Origin: Mesonia oceanica
GTDB taxonomy: Bacteria; Bacteroidota; Bacteroidia; Flavobacteriales; Flavobacteriaceae
Direction: 5' to 3'
Length of the DNA: 64,000 nucleotides
Assembly: GCF_902499555.1 (NCBI RefSeq)
Contig: NZ_CABVMM010000008.1
Location: 166,542 to 230,541 of the forward strand
The notes below the pieces were generated by a model. It had not been told where the DNA came from, ran no database searches, and saw nothing but the letters and a program-made list of their open reading frames with translations. This document shows positions 21,997-32,092 of the stretch, one piece after another. The translations under genes and the position numbers were made by a program. The first letter of the stretch is position 1; every line of letters begins with the position of its first letter.

Positions 21997-22857
21997 ATGT
22001 TATTAATAGCAGATGGTGGTTCAACCAAGTGTGATTGGATACTTTTAGACCAAAAAGGAGAAAAAGTATTTAAAACACGTACACAAGGTTTAAATCCCGC
22101 GGTTTTCAAGACACCAGTTCTTGAAAGCCGTTTACGGGATAATGAAGACCTTGCCAGGGTAAAAGATCAAATTACCCAAGTAGGTTTTTTTGGTGCCGGT
22201 TGTGGTACTAAACGTCCCACCGAAAACTTAAAAAGAATTATTAGCGAATATTTTACCAATGCAGAAGTAGATGTTCGTGAAGATATGGTAGCTGCCTCTT
22301 ATGCAGTTACTACAGAACCAGGTATTGTTTGTATTTTAGGTACAGGTTCTAACAGTTGTTTCTTCGATGGTAAAGATGTAAGAATGGCCGTAGATTCATT
22401 AGGATACGTCTTGATGGATGAAGCCAGTGGTAATTACTTCGGAAAACGTTTGATTAGGGATTACTATTATAAAAGAATGCCTATCGTACTGGCTAAAGAA
22501 TTTGAAGAGCGTTTCAACTTAGATGCAGACGAGATTAAACGTAATTTATACCAAGAAGACAATCCTAATACTTATCTTGCCCATTTTGCAGAATTTATTT
22601 TTACAAGTGAAGAAGTAAACGGCTATTTTTATAAACTCATTTCTGAAGGAATGAAAAAGTTTATTGAAAATCGCGTACTTTGCTTTAAAGAATCGCAGAA
22701 TGTACCGGTTCACTTTGTAGGTTCTATTGCACATTTCTCTAGAGAAATTATAGAAGATGCCATGAAACCTTACAGTTTAGAATTAGGAAATATCATAAGA
22801 AGACCAATTGATGGTTTAATTGAATATTATAGAAAAAACGTGATCAATGCCTCTTAA
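21997..22857 (+). CDS. BadF/BadG-type ATPase, N-acetylglucosamine/glucose kinase-like
   Basis: This 286-residue protein of the actin-like ATPase fold has phosphate-1 [12 protein letters not shown], phosphate-2 ILGTGSNSC and an adenosine-type FVGSIAHF block. [14 protein letters not shown] is typical of the BadF/N-acetylglucosamine kinase group. It starts 6 bases after gapA and overlaps pgi by 11 bases, so it is firmly part of the glycolytic operon. It probably phosphorylates a free sugar. Glucose is an attractive substrate because maltose phosphorylase leaves one unphosphorylated glucose per maltose, but N-acetylglucosamine is equally possible from sequence. Confidence 0.85.
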   Translation: MLLIADGGSTKCDWILLDQKGEKVFKTRTQGLNPAVFKTPVLESRLRDNEDLARVKDQITQVGFFGAGCGTKRPTENLKRIISEYFTNAEVDVREDMVAASYAVTTEPGIVCILGTGSNSCFFDGKDVRMAVDSLGYVLMDEASGNYFGKRLIRDYYYKRMPIVLAKEFEERFNLDADEIKRNLYQEDNPNTYLAHFAEFIFTSEEVNGYFYKLISEGMKKFIENRVLCFKESQNVPVHFVGSIAHFSREIIEDAMKPYSLELGNIIRRPIDGLIEYYRKNVINAS

Positions 22858-24451
22858 AACAATAAATCCAACAGCTACTAAAGCCTGGGAAAAGTTAGAA
22901 AAACATTATCAAGAAATAAAAGACCAGAAAATGGTTGATTTTTTTGCTGAAGATACTTCAAGAGCAGAAAAGTTTCAATTGAGGTGGAATAACTTTTTCG
23001 TAGATTATTCAAAAAACAGAATAAACAGTACTACCAAAGATTTATTGTTAGCATTAGCTAACGAAGTTGAATTGAAAGACGCTATCGAAAAACAATTCAA
23101 CGGCGATAAAATTAATCAAACTGAAGGGAGAGCTGTTCTTCACACAGCACTTCGAGGGAAAGACAAACCTCAAGAAGTAAAAGAAACCCTTCAAAAAATG
23201 AAAGACTTCTCACAAGAAGTTATTTCAGGAGCATGGAAAGGTTCTACCGGTAAAGCCATTACAGATGTAGTAAACATTGGTATTGGTGGGAGTGATCTTG
23301 GTCCACAAATGATTGTAGATGCCTTACAGTATTACAGAAATCATTTAGGCGTACATTTCATCTCCAATGTAGATGGTGATCACGTAATGGAAACCATTCA
23401 AGATTTAGATCCGGAAACCACACTTTTTATTATTGTTTCTAAGAGTTTTACCACTCAAGAAACCATTACAAATGCAAACACAGTAAGAAATTGGTTTTTG
23501 AAATCTGCTTCAAAAGAAGATGTTGCGAAACATTTTGTAGCCGTTTCCACCAATTTAGAAAGTGTAAAAGAATTTGGAATCGCAGATCAAAACATTTTCC
23601 CGATGTGGAATTGGGTTGGTGGTCGTTTTTCACTCTGGAGCGCAGTAGGTTTATCTATTGCTTGCGCAGTAGGTTTTGATAATTACCAAAGCTTATTAGA
23701 TGGAGCCGGAAAAATGGACGAGCATTTCCGAACAACCGATTTTAAGGATAATATTCCCGTAACGCTAGCGCTTTTAAGTATTTGGTACAATAACTTTTTT
23801 GATGCCGAAACAGAAGCTATTATTCCTTACTCACAATATTTACAAAAACTGGTACCTTACTTACAGCAAGGTATTATGGAAAGCAACGGAAAAAGCGTAG
23901 CTCGTGACGGTAATAAAATACCTTATCAAACCGGAACCATTGTTTGGGGAGAACCGGGAACCAATTCTCAACACGCATTTTTTCAATTAATACATCAAGG
24001 TACTAAATTGATTCCGTGTGATTTTATCGGCTTTAAAAAGTCCTTGCACGGTAACCAAGAGCACCAAGATAAGTTAATGGCTAACTTTTTTGCTCAAACG
24101 GAAGCTTTGCTGAAAGGAAAAACTCTTTCACAAGTAGAAGAAGAGCTGAAAGGAATGGATGCTGAAAAAGCTTCTACCTTAAAGCCTTTTAAAGTTTTTG
24201 AAGGAAATAAGCCTACCAACACTTTATTGATCGATCAGCTAACTCCGGAAACACTAGGTAGTTTAGTAGCTTTATATGAGCACAAACTATTTGTACAAGG
24301 TGTGATCTGGAATATTTTTAGCTACGACCAATGGGGAGTTGAATTAGGTAAACAATTAGCCAACGGAATTCTAAAACAGATGGAAACGAAAGATTTCTCG
24401 AAACCTCAAGATGCTTCTACGCAAAGTTTGGTGAAAGAATACCTTTCGTAA
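22847..24451 (+). CDS. pgi: Glucose-6-phosphate isomerase
   Basis: This 534-residue enzyme interconverts glucose 6-phosphate and fructose 6-phosphate. The signature blocks [33 protein letters not shown] and the catalytic GKSVARDG and [11 protein letters not shown] segments are all present. The ATG at 22847 lies inside the end of the preceding kinase gene (11-base overlap, ATGCCTCTTAA), which indicates coupled translation. It closes the operon and is followed by a strong terminator. Confidence 0.97.
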   Translation: MPLKTINPTATKAWEKLEKHYQEIKDQKMVDFFAEDTSRAEKFQLRWNNFFVDYSKNRINSTTKDLLLALANEVELKDAIEKQFNGDKINQTEGRAVLHTALRGKDKPQEVKETLQKMKDFSQEVISGAWKGSTGKAITDVVNIGIGGSDLGPQMIVDALQYYRNHLGVHFISNVDGDHVMETIQDLDPETTLFIIVSKSFTTQETITNANTVRNWFLKSASKEDVAKHFVAVSTNLESVKEFGIADQNIFPMWNWVGGRFSLWSAVGLSIACAVGFDNYQSLLDGAGKMDEHFRTTDFKDNIPVTLALLSIWYNNFFDAETEAIIPYSQYLQKLVPYLQQGIMESNGKSVARDGNKIPYQTGTIVWGEPGTNSQHAFFQLIHQGTKLIPCDFIGFKKSLHGNQEHQDKLMANFFAQTEALLKGKTLSQVEEELKGMDAEKASTLKPFKVFEGNKPTNTLLIDQLTPETLGSLVALYEHKLFVQGVIWNIFSYDQWGVELGKQLANGILKQMETKDFSKPQDASTQSLVKEYLS

Positions 24452-24470
24452 TCAAATAAATTTATCCAAT

Positions 24471-24503
24471 AAAAAAAACCGAGTTTTATACTCGGTTTTT
24501 TTT
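24471..24503. terminator. Terminator after pgi
   Basis: AAAAAAAACCGAG and CTCGGTTTTTTTT flank a TTTTATA loop, 19 bases after the pgi stop. The A and T tracts on both sides allow bidirectional use, so it may also end the minus-strand esterase transcript. Confidence 0.9.
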
Positions 24504-24549
24504 ATGAATTAAAATTTAATTATTCATAATTTGTAATAATGGATGTTTT

Positions 24550-24643
24550 CGTCATTCCGGACTTGATCCGGAATCTCATACTGCTTTGAAAACAATTTAA
24601 TAACAAGGGTTAAAATCAACACTTCGACTCCGCTCAGTGTGAC
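24550..24643. repeat. Two dispersed-repeat palindromes between pgi and esterase
   Basis: ATTCCGG and CCGGAAT (24554-24574) form one palindrome. CACTTCGACTCCGCTCAGTG (24620-24639) is a second element of the GAGCGGAGTCGAAGTG type, also found at 58351-58381. Both are more GC-rich than their surroundings and have no coding potential. Confidence 0.6.
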
Positions 24644-24712
24644 AAAAGCAAAACAATTTTATATTTTCAATAGATATTCAAAAATTAAAATTTCTATCAA
24701 TATCTAAAAAAA

Positions 24713-25531
24713 TTATTTCTGCTTCATTTTGGTAATTCGTTCAATTTCATTGAGCAATAACGGGAAAGCAGGATGAGTCATCATATGGCCATAGCCATCC
24801 ATTTCGTATAAAGTAGTTTCCGGATGCCCAACTACTTTCATCATTCGCATTAAATAAGCGTTTTCTTCGTAACGTCCCAACATTTCTTTTTCACGATCAC
24901 CGGTAATTAAAAGTAGGGGTGGAGCGTCTTTTCTCACGTGGTAAAGCGGAGCAAGACTATCAATCACTGGTGTAGTACCATCAATTCCGCGTTCTTTTCT
25001 TACCGTAAAATGGGTGATGGCATGACCACTAAAGGGTATTAATCCGGCAATATCATTGGCATCAACCCCAAACTCCTTTAAGTATTGCTTATCAAGTCCA
25101 ATCATACTTGCTAGATAACCACCGGCAGAATGTCCTGAAACAAAAATTAGAGATGGATCACCTCCATAATTTTCAATATTTTTAAATGCCCAAGCTACAG
25201 CAGCGGCTGCATCTTCAATATAAGTAGGCGCAGAAACCTTGGGATGCAATCGATAATTAACACCAATTACGGCAATGCCTTTTTCCCTTAATAATGATGG
25301 GATCTCTTTTTCGCCACCACTTAACCCGCCGCCATGAAACCAAACCACTGTTGCAAAATCTTCTTTGTTGGTAGGGTAATAAAGGTCTAAAACACACCGA
25401 CTCTCTTTGTACGAATCGTTATTGATTTGTTGTGGAGAATAATACGGGATATTTTCTTTGGTTTCGTAAGTAGTTTGTGCTTGCAAGCTAATTGCTGAAA
25501 TAAAGAAGCACAGGAAAAGAATTTGTTTCAT
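24713..25531 (-). CDS. Secreted alpha/beta-hydrolase, HSL/BD-FAE-like esterase
   Basis: This 272-residue protein has a signal peptide (ISLQAQ). The hormone-sensitive-lipase-type oxyanion motif FHGGG and the nucleophile in SGHSAGG are present. A likely triad Asp lies in ITGDREKE and the His in GYGHMM. Proteins of this group hydrolyse short acyl esters, including acetyl or feruloyl groups on carbohydrates, in the periplasm or outside. Nothing in the neighbourhood fixes the substrate. It ends near the terminator after pgi, converging with that operon. Confidence 0.82.
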   Translation of the reverse strand: MKQILFLCFFISAISLQAQTTYETKENIPYYSPQQINNDSYKESRCVLDLYYPTNKEDFATVVWFHGGGLSGGEKEIPSLLREKGIAVIGVNYRLHPKVSAPTYIEDAAAAVAWAFKNIENYGGDPSLIFVSGHSAGGYLASMIGLDKQYLKEFGVDANDIAGLIPFSGHAITHFTVRKERGIDGTTPVIDSLAPLYHVRKDAPPLLLITGDREKEMLGRYEENAYLMRMMKVVGHPETTLYEMDGYGHMMTHPAFPLLLNEIERITKMKQK

Positions 25532-25567
25532 ATAAAAAAGATAAAATGAAAATAAAGATTAAAGCAA

Positions 25568-25990
25568 TTAAGAAGATTGTTTCTTATTGATCAAATATTT
25601 TAAAGCTCCTGAAGACCAAAGCGCCCATAAAATTAAAACAGGTTGAAATAGTAACCTAATAAAACGTTTACGATCTGTATCTAAGCCAAAAGCATCAATA
25701 CCATTGATGTATTGAGCAATATTTCCGGGAAAGATGAGTACATAAAATATGGCTAAAGCGATTCCGGTTTCTACGCGGTATTTTTTTAAGAATATCATGG
25801 ACGCTCCCAATGCAAATTCTAAAACTCCGGAGGCTATGACAATAAAGTCTTTACCTAGCGGAATCCAATTGGGAACTTGGGCTTGAAATTCTTCTCGCTG
25901 AAAAGTTAAATGGCCAATACTGGCAAGAATCATAAAGCCTCCAAGTATAATTCTAAAAACCTTCTGTGTAGTTGATGTTTTGTAAATCAT
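25568..25990 (-). CDS. DoxX-family integral membrane protein
   Basis: This 140-residue protein has four hydrophobic segments: residues 12-28, 46-65, 73-92 and 108-125. GHLTF and the VLEFALGASMIF helix match the DoxX/DoxX-like family found widely in Bacteroidota. The function is unknown, though some members are linked to quinone or thiosulfate oxidation. It lies 36 bases upstream of the esterase gene and could be co-transcribed with it. Confidence 0.75.
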   Translation of the reverse strand: MIYKTSTTQKVFRIILGGFMILASIGHLTFQREEFQAQVPNWIPLGKDFIVIASGVLEFALGASMIFLKKYRVETGIALAIFYVLIFPGNIAQYINGIDAFGLDTDRKRFIRLLFQPVLILWALWSSGALKYLINKKQSS

Positions 25991-26062
25991 TTTTATCTTT
26001 TAAAATTGAGATTTAATACTTCAAGTGATTTTGTGCAGTAAAATTGTAACGAGAATTAAATA

Positions 26063-26133
26063 TTAACTTCAGTACCATTTTCGACATAAAAACCTCAATA
26101 GATTTTCACTCAAATTGCCGATACTGAAGTTAA
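26063..26133. repeat. 12-bp inverted repeat with 47-base loop
   Basis: TTAACTTCAGTA (26063-26074) and TACTGAAGTTAA (26122-26133) are perfect inverted copies between the mqo stop and the DoxX start. No T-run follows on either strand. It could be a folded 3' end of mqo mRNA, a regulator site or a relic of a mobile element. Confidence 0.55.
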
Positions 26134-26154
26134 AATAGTAAAATACACTAGCGT

Positions 26155-27651
26155 TTATGAAGATAATTCTAGTACTTCCATACATCGTTGTTGAAGTTTT
26201 TTAAACTCCTCTTGATGTTGCGTCAAGTCTTTATTCCAAAACGGGATCATCGCAGAAAGCTTCTCTGCTTTTTCTTCATCTGCAAGTAATTCGGGGAAAG
26301 CCAATTGAATCACTTCTACCATAATATGAACTGCCGTGGAAGCTCCTGGTGAAGCTCCTAAAAGGGCGGTAATAGTTCCTTCTTGGTTGTGTACGACATC
26401 GGTACCAAACTCTAAAGTTCCGCCTTGTTTTTTGTCTTTTTTAATAATTTGAACCCGTTGTCCGGCAACTTTAAGTTCCCAATCTTCAGATTTAGCATCT
26501 TTTACAAATTCACGTAAGTCTTCCACACGATCTTCATGGCTTTTGCTTACTTGGGAGATTAAGTATTCAGTAAGGGGTAGGTTATGCCAAAAAGCACCTA
26601 GCATCGATGGAATATTGTCTAGTTTTATCGATTTTAGTAAATCGGTATAACTTCCTTCTTTTAAAAATTTAGTGTTGAATCCTGCAAACGGACCAAACAT
26701 CAATTCTTTTTTACCGTTAATGTAACGTGTATCTAAATGCGGAGTAGACATGGGAGGTGCATCAGGACCAGCTTTACTATAGACTTTAGCATCATGTTGA
26801 GCGATCACTTCCCGGTTTTTGCAAACCAACCACTCTCCACTCACCGGAAAACCACCATAACCCTTTTTCTCTTCAATCTCTACTTTCTGGAGTAGGGGCA
26901 AAGCACCGCCTCCGGCACCGATAAATACATGATCTGCATCATAATATTTTTTTTCATCCTTTAGTAAATCTTTTACTTCCACCAGCCAATCATCTTGATC
27001 GGGATCTACATCAAGCACCTCATGTTTACGAAAAACAGGGGTATCAAATTTTTCTTTTAAGATGTCGAAAAATTGCTCAGTGATATTTCCAAAATTTACT
27101 TCCGTTCCTAATTCCATTCGAGTGGCAGCCATCGGTTGGTTTTCCTCTTCACGATGCTTCATAATAAGTGGAAACCATTTTTTCAAGGTTGAACTATCAT
27201 CAGAAAATTGCATTTCCCGAAAAGCAAATTCTTTGCTCATCGCTTCATAACGCTTTTTAAGAAATTCAACATCATCTTTTCCCGTCACCCAACTATGATG
27301 TGGTGTTTTATGGATAAAGTCCTTGGGATTTTGAAGCAAATTGTTTTCAATTAAATAAGCCCAAAACTGTTTAGATTTTTCAAATTGATTAAATATTTGA
27401 ATCGCTTTCGAGATATCGATAGCTCCATCTTCTTTTTCGGGAGTATAATTGAGTTCACAAAAAGCTGAATGTCCCGTTCCGCTATTGTTCCAAGCTTCAG
27501 AACTTTCTTGGGCAACTTTATCTAAACGCTCAAAAATCCCAATTTTTACGGAAGGATCGATTAGTTTTAGCATTAAAGAAAGAGTAGCACTCATAATACC
27601 GCCACCTACACAAATAAGATCGTATTTTTCAACGGGTTGTTGGGTTGTCAT
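26155..27651 (-). CDS. mqo: Malate:quinone oxidoreductase
   Basis: This 498-residue membrane-associated FAD enzyme oxidises malate to oxaloacetate and passes electrons to the quinone pool. The FAD-binding CVGGGIMSATLS lies at residues 14-25. The family motif NNSGTGHSAFCELNYTP lies near residue 55, with GAGGGALPLL and a C-terminal GASPGASTAVHIM block. The length is normal. It stands alone, between a DoxX gene on its own strand and small exported proteins. Confidence 0.97.
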   Translation of the reverse strand: MTTQQPVEKYDLICVGGGIMSATLSLMLKLIDPSVKIGIFERLDKVAQESSEAWNNSGTGHSAFCELNYTPEKEDGAIDISKAIQIFNQFEKSKQFWAYLIENNLLQNPKDFIHKTPHHSWVTGKDDVEFLKKRYEAMSKEFAFREMQFSDDSSTLKKWFPLIMKHREEENQPMAATRMELGTEVNFGNITEQFFDILKEKFDTPVFRKHEVLDVDPDQDDWLVEVKDLLKDEKKYYDADHVFIGAGGGALPLLQKVEIEEKKGYGGFPVSGEWLVCKNREVIAQHDAKVYSKAGPDAPPMSTPHLDTRYINGKKELMFGPFAGFNTKFLKEGSYTDLLKSIKLDNIPSMLGAFWHNLPLTEYLISQVSKSHEDRVEDLREFVKDAKSEDWELKVAGQRVQIIKKDKKQGGTLEFGTDVVHNQEGTITALLGASPGASTAVHIMVEVIQLAFPELLADEEKAEKLSAMIPFWNKDLTQHQEEFKKLQQRCMEVLELSS

Positions 27652-27791
27652 TGTTTTTTTTGTTTAAAGTTAACCAATGCTAGGATATAAGTTTTCTAAA
27701 AAATACAAATTTTACGTAATTTTAAGATTATTACAGGTTCTTAGCGTTTTAAGGAATAATACGAAAATACATAAAGAGATTAGCTTGGGTT

Positions 27792-28205
27792 TTACTTGAC
27801 GAATTGATAAGTATAGGTTTTCTTGGCTTCGTTTTTTAAGAAGGAAAATCCTACTTCACTAATAAATTCAATTTTTAATTCGCTTGGTTCAAAAGGTAAT
27901 CTTTCGAAGCGAAGGGAATCAATGATGTAATTAGCAATTGAATTTGCCCGTTCGGAAGAATACGTATCATCCTCAAAGATTTTTTGAATATCAGTGGTAT
28001 TTTTAATGGAAACCGATAAGAGTTTTTTATGGTCTTTCGTGCGTTTGTAGGTTTTTGTCTTAACCGTAAGAAAATTTAATTGAAAACTTTCTGCGTGATA
28101 TTTTTTAGCTAATAAGACTTCAGTTTTCATCATTTTCCGTTCATCGGGAATACAATTCGTGAACAGTAAAATTAACAAGATTAGAAGTGGAAATTTAATT
28201 TTCAT
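27792..28205 (-). CDS. Small lipoprotein of unknown function
   Basis: The ATG at 28205 gives 137 residues starting with a clear lipoprotein signal (LLFTNC, Cys18). The longer frame to 28280 would put an unneeded 25-residue extension before it. The mature part has a conserved-looking SERANSIANYIIDSL helix and ends in a beta-strand YTYQFVK. No known domain is recognised. It is preceded by another exported unknown protein. Confidence 0.65.
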   Translation of the reverse strand: MKIKFPLLILLILLFTNCIPDERKMMKTEVLLAKKYHAESFQLNFLTVKTKTYKRTKDHKKLLSVSIKNTTDIQKIFEDDTYSSERANSIANYIIDSLRFERLPFEPSELKIEFISEVGFSFLKNEAKKTYTYQFVK

Positions 28206-28257
28206 GCTTGAATGCTTTTGTTTAAAGGCTATAAGAATAGTAGTTGGAATTGCACGT

Positions 28258-29016
28258 TTAATATACAAACGGACTTTCAAAAGTTATCCAATCAGTTGTT
28301 TTTAATTTTTCTCCGTCAATATTCATTGGCGTGAATCTTACTTTATATTTGCCTTTATTTTTAAATGTAAAAGCACCCGCACACATACCATGACCAACAT
28401 TTAATTTTCCATCTCTTTCTTTTATATAGTAGATAGATTTATGATTTGTTGCTAGTTCTATCACTTCCGTTTTGTACCATATTTCAGCGTCAGATTTGTT
28501 TTTAATCTTGAAAATAGCATTAGCTTCAGGACCACAACCATAAGGTATCACTTCTGTTTTTTCAAATTCAAGGCTAAGATTGGGATTTAGATTCCCTATT
28601 GATTTTTTATCGGTAGTTTTCCAATATACTTTTTCACTTTCTTCTTTATCTCTATTGTAAGTAGATATCCCATTTATTTTATTTTCCGTTTTCTCTGAAT
28701 AGTTAAGAAAATATTTTGTGTTAGGTTTTAATTCTGATGAGGGACAAAATATGGCTTGGGTTAATTGTAGTTGTCCCGTCAAGATTTCTTGAAGATTCAG
28801 TTCAATTAATTCTCCGTCTTCACTTTTGAGGTAGATTGTTCTCTCGTTGAAGCTTTCTATTGTTTTTTGACTCAAAGCATAGCCTTGAATAATAAACATT
28901 GAATTTAAACTAATTTCTTTAGTTTCCGGAAAAAAGGACATTCCGCTCATGGCACACTCTGCAAAACTTGATTTAATTCCGAAGACCAATAGCAAAAGAA
29001 GTAGTGTTTTTTTCAT
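28258..29016 (-). CDS. Exported protein of unknown function
   Basis: This 252-residue protein has a signal peptide (GIKSSFAEC) and a beta-rich mature chain. Cys residues near positions 21, 91, 161 and 212 (ECAMSGM, IFCPSS, YGCGPE, GMCAG) could form disulfides in the periplasm. The second half (VIPYGCGPEANAIFKIKN, KGKYKVRFTPM) has an immunoglobulin-like strand pattern. I recognise no family. Confidence 0.65.
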   Translation of the reverse strand: MKKTLLLLLLVFGIKSSFAECAMSGMSFFPETKEISLNSMFIIQGYALSQKTIESFNERTIYLKSEDGELIELNLQEILTGQLQLTQAIFCPSSELKPNTKYFLNYSEKTENKINGISTYNRDKEESEKVYWKTTDKKSIGNLNPNLSLEFEKTEVIPYGCGPEANAIFKIKNKSDAEIWYKTEVIELATNHKSIYYIKERDGKLNVGHGMCAGAFTFKNKGKYKVRFTPMNIDGEKLKTTDWITFESPFVY

Positions 29017-29117
29017 AATGATGGTTTTCTAAATTTTTACAAATATCATTCCGTTCATATTACATAAGATGTAACTGCGTGTATCGTAACAAGATTAGTG
29101 GTTTAGAGTTTAACTTG

Positions 29118-29145
29118 CAAGTATATATTAACAAGTATATATTAA
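29118..29145. repeat. 14-bp tandem duplication
   Basis: CAAGTATATATTAA is repeated exactly twice, head to tail, in the gap downstream of the DUF4062 gene. Little can be said about its role. Confidence 0.7.
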
Positions 29146-29200
29146 ACAGAAAGAGATGTGAATAAGCAATTAAATATAGCTATCGGTCTTATTTGCAGTT

Positions 29201-31837
29201 TTATTTTATTTTTTTTATTAATCCTAAATCAGGGTTTTTCTTTTGATAAAGGTGTTTTGCCAGACATTTTTTTGCTAATAAGCTTAGAATTCTTTTATCT
29301 CCTAATTCTGTTGTAGTAAAATCAATATTATAATTTAAAACATGTAAGGCATCTGATAAAAAGAAGGAATTTTTGTCGAGATTAACTATGTATTTATCAA
29401 TTACTTTATTCCAATTCTTAGGTCTTTCGGCAATTATCAGCAACATCAATTCGTGTTTTATTAAACTGTTTGATTCGTTTTCTGCTTTTTTTATAAGTAA
29501 TGGTCCCATTTTAACCGAAAACAAGTCATCTTTAAAAAAACTTACAACGTTTGTTGGAACAGCGAACAATACTGCTTTTCTTTTTTCTACTGGGTCTTCA
29601 ATCATAAAATCATCATCAGCTAGTGTAAATTTTGCTCCTTCGAAGGTAGCATTACCTCTATCAGCAAGTATAGGTGAAAGCGCTATTAATAACTTATTGA
29701 TTTCAAGCCAAGCATTTGTAATATTATCTAAGAGTTCAGATTTGATTTTTTGATCAACAAAATCGCTATTTCTCAAGGCACGAGAGGAAGCTGAAACTTG
29801 TTGCATTAAGACTAAGAATGAATAATCACGAAGTACAGAATTAATCACTTGATTGTAAGGCTTAATTTGATTATAATATTTATCGCTATGTTTATCTTTT
29901 ACTTCATCTGGTAACCCTGAAGAGACAACATCTTGACTTATTTTTTTTTCTTCTCTTTCAAGACTTTCAATTTCTGGTGTCCAAGAAATTGATTTGTAAG
30001 GATTAATCGTATCTGGAATATTAACTTTAGATTTTACTTTATTTAGTGTTTTTGTTAAATCTTTATTCAATATTATTAAAGCATCGTCTCGATTTCTATC
30101 AATACCCGTGTAAAATTCGATAATTTCGGGATAGTCAATGTATTTCTTTTCGGAATAAACTGTTTCTAAAAATTCTTTGTTCAATTTCATTCTCTGGGCG
30201 ATAAAGTAAAATACCCAATATGAATTTCTAAAGTAGATTTTTTCAGTAAATTTATTTAAACTAACTATAGAATTGTCAACTAAAAGATTTAGTAGATATG
30301 TTAAGTCAAGTTCAATGAAATTTTTCTCACAAAATTCCTTAAGGACAGATTTAAATTTATTTTCGGTAAATTCAAAGTCATTTTTTAAAACTAAATATTG
30401 GCAAAAATAACCTAATACATAATTACAATCCTTTATATCAGGTTTTTTGTCGTGATATGTCGGTATTTCATAATCTTCAAAAATTGATGATAATATTGTC
30501 TCAAGGAGTTTTGTTCTGTTGATTGGTGAATATTCAGAGCCTATCCTAGAGGAAGCTCGTAATACACTTAAACAATTTTTTACTGTACGATGAAGATTTA
30601 ATACTTCTAAATCTTTAGTAACCTTATCTAAAATTGTATTGTAATCTTCTTTAAGAGATTTAGTTTTTGCATATGAATTAACAACTGATCTTAATTCATT
30701 TTTAGGTAACGGTAACAAATAATAATTAGTAAATGTTCTTTTTATTTCTACTTTATCATCTTCATCAGATTTAAGAAAAAAATTATTATCAAGTGTATTT
30801 AGTATTATTATTGGTGTATTTGTAAATTCGGTACAGACATTTTTGATTAGAGGCATCACTCCAAATTCCTCAAAACAAACTGAATCGAGAATGATACAGT
30901 CAATTTCTGTAATATCTTTCTTAAAATATTCTTTTGATTCTTTATTTAAATCTTTAATTACTTTATGTCTTTTAGTGCTTTTAGTATCTAAATACAAAAA
31001 TCTTTTACCCTTACTCCAAGCTTCTAACTTTAAATAATGACCTAAAGACGTAAGACCAAATTCCGATGGTGCTTTTATTATTATATCTTTAGGGTCATTA
31101 ATAATTGAACTAATCTCTATTTTATTTTCTGAATTTTTAGTAGGATTATTTGGTACTTCTCTTTTTGAACTAATTATTGGTTCAATCCAAATAGGGCTTT
31201 TCTCATTATAAGTTTTAAGAGAGTTTTCTAAATCGCTTTTTAAATTTTCAAGTATCAAATCTACCTCTTGAACCCTTTCAGCGGCATTTGATAATGGTGA
31301 ATTTTCTTCAATAAATAACTCTAAATTTTGTGTGAGTGACTTTTTAAAATTCTCTTGATTTTCAAAATCAATATATAAACCTTTATCTTGGATTTTGCTT
31401 TTAAATTCTTTGACCTTTTTTCTTTGTTGGATAATTTCTTCAATTTTAGGATGGTCTATATCAACTTCATCTTTTCCAAAAAAGAAAAGAATTTTCGGTT
31501 CATTATTTTTAGATTTTTTCTTCCTATCTAAAGCGTCATTAAACTCGTGTTCTGTACCACTACCTGCTTTTTTAGTTGGATGTCCAAATCTGTTTTTCAT
31601 CAATCCAATAAAAATATCATAGTTTGATTTTTTTATATACTCGTCTATGATTTGTTGACCATTTTCACCCATATCAGGTAGTACATCATATTCCCACATA
31701 AATGTTTTGAAATTTATACCCAAATGTTGTGCTAGTCCACTATTAATATCTCGAATAACTTCTTCACAAATTTCCCTTTCTATTTTACAGTCTCCTGGTG
31801 AAGAAATGAAGCATTTATATATTTTCAATAATTCCAT
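29201..31837 (-). CDS. DUF4062-STAND-like ATPase, candidate antiphage sensor
   Basis: This 878-residue single-gene unit opens with a DUF4062 (TIR-like) domain, residues 1-150. Its signature is KCFISSPGDCKIEREI, then DIFIGLMKNRFG and the Glu-containing GTEHEFNDAL. A linker leads to a P-loop-type ATPase of STAND/NACHT style. The Walker A position (APSEFGLTSLGH, residues 256-267) has lost GKT and keeps FGLTSLGHYL. A Walker B-like IDCIILDS lies at 312-319. The last 450 residues are helical, as in STAND sensor arms. DUF4062-STAND combinations occur among predicted immunity proteins that sense a trigger and fire a TIR-like effector. The defence role here is inferred. It is AT-rich and stands alone among unrelated genes, consistent with transfer. 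Confidence 0.78.
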   Translation of the reverse strand: MELLKIYKCFISSPGDCKIEREICEEVIRDINSGLAQHLGINFKTFMWEYDVLPDMGENGQQIIDEYIKKSNYDIFIGLMKNRFGHPTKKAGSGTEHEFNDALDRKKKSKNNEPKILFFFGKDEVDIDHPKIEEIIQQRKKVKEFKSKIQDKGLYIDFENQENFKKSLTQNLELFIEENSPLSNAAERVQEVDLILENLKSDLENSLKTYNEKSPIWIEPIISSKREVPNNPTKNSENKIEISSIINDPKDIIIKAPSEFGLTSLGHYLKLEAWSKGKRFLYLDTKSTKRHKVIKDLNKESKEYFKKDITEIDCIILDSVCFEEFGVMPLIKNVCTEFTNTPIIILNTLDNNFFLKSDEDDKVEIKRTFTNYYLLPLPKNELRSVVNSYAKTKSLKEDYNTILDKVTKDLEVLNLHRTVKNCLSVLRASSRIGSEYSPINRTKLLETILSSIFEDYEIPTYHDKKPDIKDCNYVLGYFCQYLVLKNDFEFTENKFKSVLKEFCEKNFIELDLTYLLNLLVDNSIVSLNKFTEKIYFRNSYWVFYFIAQRMKLNKEFLETVYSEKKYIDYPEIIEFYTGIDRNRDDALIILNKDLTKTLNKVKSKVNIPDTINPYKSISWTPEIESLEREEKKISQDVVSSGLPDEVKDKHSDKYYNQIKPYNQVINSVLRDYSFLVLMQQVSASSRALRNSDFVDQKIKSELLDNITNAWLEINKLLIALSPILADRGNATFEGAKFTLADDDFMIEDPVEKRKAVLFAVPTNVVSFFKDDLFSVKMGPLLIKKAENESNSLIKHELMLLIIAERPKNWNKVIDKYIVNLDKNSFFLSDALHVLNYNIDFTTTELGDKRILSLLAKKCLAKHLYQKKNPDLGLIKKIK

Positions 31838-31863
31838 ATAAAGTATTAAAATATTTTTTCAAT

Positions 31864-31892
31864 GGCCTGCAACATGCAAAAAAAGCACAATT
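31864..31892. other. Boundary motif upstream of DUF4062 gene
   Basis: On the minus strand TTTGCATGTTGCAGGCCATT precedes the DUF4062 gene by about 20 bases. It closely resembles the TTTGCATGTTGTAGGTAATT motif before the unrelated gene at 61461-61955. The rest of the 255-base gap to the next gene (31838-32092) is AT-rich and shows nothing else. Confidence 0.4.
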
Positions 31893-32092
31893 GAATTTAT
31901 TTATAATTTATCTATCGCTTAAATATAACCCTTTTTAAGATAACTTTATTAAGTAATTCTTATTTATATAAGCCTTATTTAAGAAAATGTCTTTATTTCC
32001 CTTTAAAAATGACCAAATAAGTCCATATTTTGTAAAAATCGTAGTAATGGAAAGCATAAAAATAAAGTACTTTTCCCTTTAAAATTATACCT

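Noticed and set aside
25660..25670. AAAACGTTTA resembling the LacI operator
   Set aside because: It lies inside the DoxX coding region and is not a full palindrome.
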